Assembly (NCBI GenBank): GCA_046327755.1
Contig: JAXLXW010000001.1
Coordinates: 620,001 to 684,000 of the forward strand
Direction of reading: 5' to 3'
DNA from: SCN-70-22 sp046327755
GTDB lineage: Bacteria; Gemmatimonadota; Gemmatimonadetes; Gemmatimonadales; Gemmatimonadaceae
Length of the DNA: 64,000 nucleotides
Both the position numbers and the translations under genes were made by a program. Under the pieces are notes generated by a model. The model was not told where the DNA came from, made no database searches, and worked only from the letters and a program-made list of their open reading frames with translations. Position 1 is the stretch's first letter, and every line of letters begins with the position of its first letter. Positions 62,727-64,000 of this stretch are shown here, piece after piece.

Positions 62727-62941
62727 GGAATACCTGAGCGCCACCCATTGGACGACGGTCGCACTCCGGCGTAACGACTCGGCCCCGCGTGGGCGGGGCC
62801 GGCGTTGGACGTAAACCTAGCCCCCTCCCCTTCGATGTCAAGCCGACCGAAGCTAACCGCTGGAACAAGTTCAACTTGAAGCGCTGTTGACTCGGCGGAA
62901 TGACGACGCGCTCACGCCCTGGTCACGCGCGCATCATCGCC

Positions 62942-64000
62942 ATGTCACGACCGTTCGCGCCGACGCACGGACCGAGCGCCATCGCCTTGCTCACTCTTAA
63001 CCCGAACGCGCGCGTGGGTTCCGCCCTGCACCTCCTCACCAGCCAGTACGTCCGCGACCAGCTCTCGCTTCGGGGAACTCGCGTCAACGAGAAGCGCACA
63101 CAGCCCGAGGGCGAGTTTGTGCTGTACTGGATGCAGAGCACGCACCGGTTCGAGGAGAACTGGGCATTGCGCTTCGCCGTGCTGGAGGCGGACCGGCTCA
63201 ACAAGCCGCTGGTCATTCATCAGGGGCTCGACCCGACGTACGAGCACGCAAGCGACCGTATCCACCACTTCATCCTGCACAACGCGCGCGAGTTGTCGGC
63301 GCGCGCCGCACGGATGGGGCTCCACTACCAGTTCGTGCTGCGTCGTCGCCGGGATGACGACCGTCGCGTAGTCGACCGCCTCGCGGCGCGCGCCGCGCTC
63401 GTCGTGACCGACCGCTACCCCACCTGCGGGATCGCCGAGCGAACGCAGCGCTTTGCCGCGCGTGCCAACTGCCGGGTGGTGGCGATCGAGTCGCATGCGG
63501 TCGTGCCGTCAGGCGCAATCGAGAAGGAGGAGTACGCCGCGCGCACCATCCGTCCCAAGCTGCAGAAGCTCATGGCGCTGGCCCTCGAGCCGGTGGAGGA
63601 CCGCGGGCCGCGTGTCGCCGTGCCGGCGTCGCTCGCGGCGTCCTTGCGCGACACGTTGCAGGTGGCGGCGTTGGACCTCGACTCCGTCGACCTCGGGGCG
63701 GCCATCGCGAGTTGCGAGATCGATCACGCGGTGGCGCCGGCGCCGCTGGAGAGCGGGCTGGACGCGGCGCGGCGACGCCTGGCCGCGTTCTGCGCGGACG
63801 CGCTGCCCCGATACAGCGAGCGCCGGTCCGACCCCACGGATGAGGAGGGGTCGAGCCGGCTCTCACCGTACCTGCACTTCGGACAGATTGCAGCTGCCGA
63901 GGTGGCACGCGCGGCCCTCGCCTCGCCCCACACGGGGGAGGCGGACAAGTTCATCGACGAGCTGGTCACGTGGCGCGAGCTTTCGCTCAACTTCTGCTTG
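62942..64000 (+). CDS. phr: Class II deoxyribodipyrimidine photolyase (partial, 3-prime end missing)
   Basis: At least 353 residues, open to the end of the window. The start is ATG 62942; ATG 62900 in the same frame is an alternative. Repairs cyclobutane pyrimidine dimers with FADH and light. The class II pattern is clear: EGEFVLYWMQSTHRFEENWALRFAVLEA at the alpha/beta domain, a long linker, then SRLSPYLHFGQIAAAEVARA and FIDELVTWRELSLNFC near the window end, part of the FAD-binding helices. Class II enzymes are less common in bacteria than class I. Confidence 0.88.
   Translation, partial: MSRPFAPTHGPSAIALLTLNPNARVGSALHLLTSQYVRDQLSLRGTRVNEKRTQPEGEFVLYWMQSTHRFEENWALRFAVLEADRLNKPLVIHQGLDPTYEHASDRIHHFILHNARELSARAARMGLHYQFVLRRRRDDDRRVVDRLAARAALVVTDRYPTCGIAERTQRFAARANCRVVAIESHAVVPSGAIEKEEYAARTIRPKLQKLMALALEPVEDRGPRVAVPASLAASLRDTLQVAALDLDSVDLGAAIASCEIDHAVAPAPLESGLDAARRRLAAFCADALPRYSERRSDPTDEEGSSRLSPYLHFGQIAAAEVARAALASPHTGEADKFIDELVTWRELSLNFCL

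Noticed and set aside
62541..62874. Two small minus-strand frames with peptides such as AVAQLGERCNRTAEVRG
   Set aside because: These are the well-known false translations of tRNA-Ala and its flanks; the tRNA explains the sequence.

Overview
The window is a high-GC (roughly 70 percent by eye) chromosomal stretch from a free-living, aerobic, Gram-negative-type bacterium. My best guess is Gemmatimonadota. That rests on gene content and style (many secreted amidohydrolases and peptidases, c-type cytochromes, a lipoprotein-rich proteome, ATGA-coupled genes) and was not tested against any database. No insertion sequence, prophage or CRISPR array was seen. Two tRNA genes (Gln-CUG and Ala-CGC) lie near the right end.

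Layout. 1-5.3 kb: end of a sortilin-like beta-propeller protein, a membrane GGDEF/EAL protein (minus strand) and dctA. 5.5-15.9 kb: a complete branched-chain amino acid operon, ilvD-ilvB-ilvN-ilvC-leuA-leuC-leuD-leuB, preceded by a Leu/Ile/Val-rich leader peptide and an intrinsic terminator. 15.8-18.0 kb, minus strand: aroF-pheA-aroH for phenylalanine, preceded by a Phe-rich leader peptide and a strong terminator. The two operons therefore look like a matched pair controlled by transcription attenuation.

18.0-25.1 kb, minus strand: a lasso-peptide biosynthetic cluster. It holds a 40-residue precursor missed by simple ORF calling, an HPr-kinase-like precursor kinase, B1 (recognition) and B2 (peptidase), an asparagine-synthetase-like cyclase, an ABC exporter and a nucleotidyltransferase-like protein. 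The precursor ends in serine, as expected for kinase-associated (paeninodin-type) lasso peptides. This is the strongest candidate for an undescribed system. 25.1-26.2 kb has no convincing gene.

26-36.6 kb: an M16 peptidase fused to a membrane domain, squalene/phytoene synthase, polyphosphate-glucokinase-like ROK kinase, a secreted amidohydrolase, then a Calvin-cycle operon cbbM (form II RuBisCO)-fbp-prk. 36.6-50 kb: a haem-motif outer-membrane protein, two paralogous monohaem cytochromes c, and secreted hydrolases (S51 peptidase, PQQ-type sugar dehydrogenase, dienelactone hydrolase, M20 peptidase, GH3 beta-glucosidase, amidohydrolase). 50-64 kb: an HDOD-GAF protein with a transposase-type helix-turn-helix tail, small hypothetical and secreted proteins, infA, a five-PAS hybrid histidine kinase, a lipoprotein and the start of a class II photolyase.

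Across the whole window the octamer CGTTAGGC (or its complement GCCTAACG) recurs at least 15 times, and close to half of all TTA/TAA trinucleotides I found lie inside GTTAGG/CCTAAC. This is a strong compositional signal that the gene annotation does not explain.
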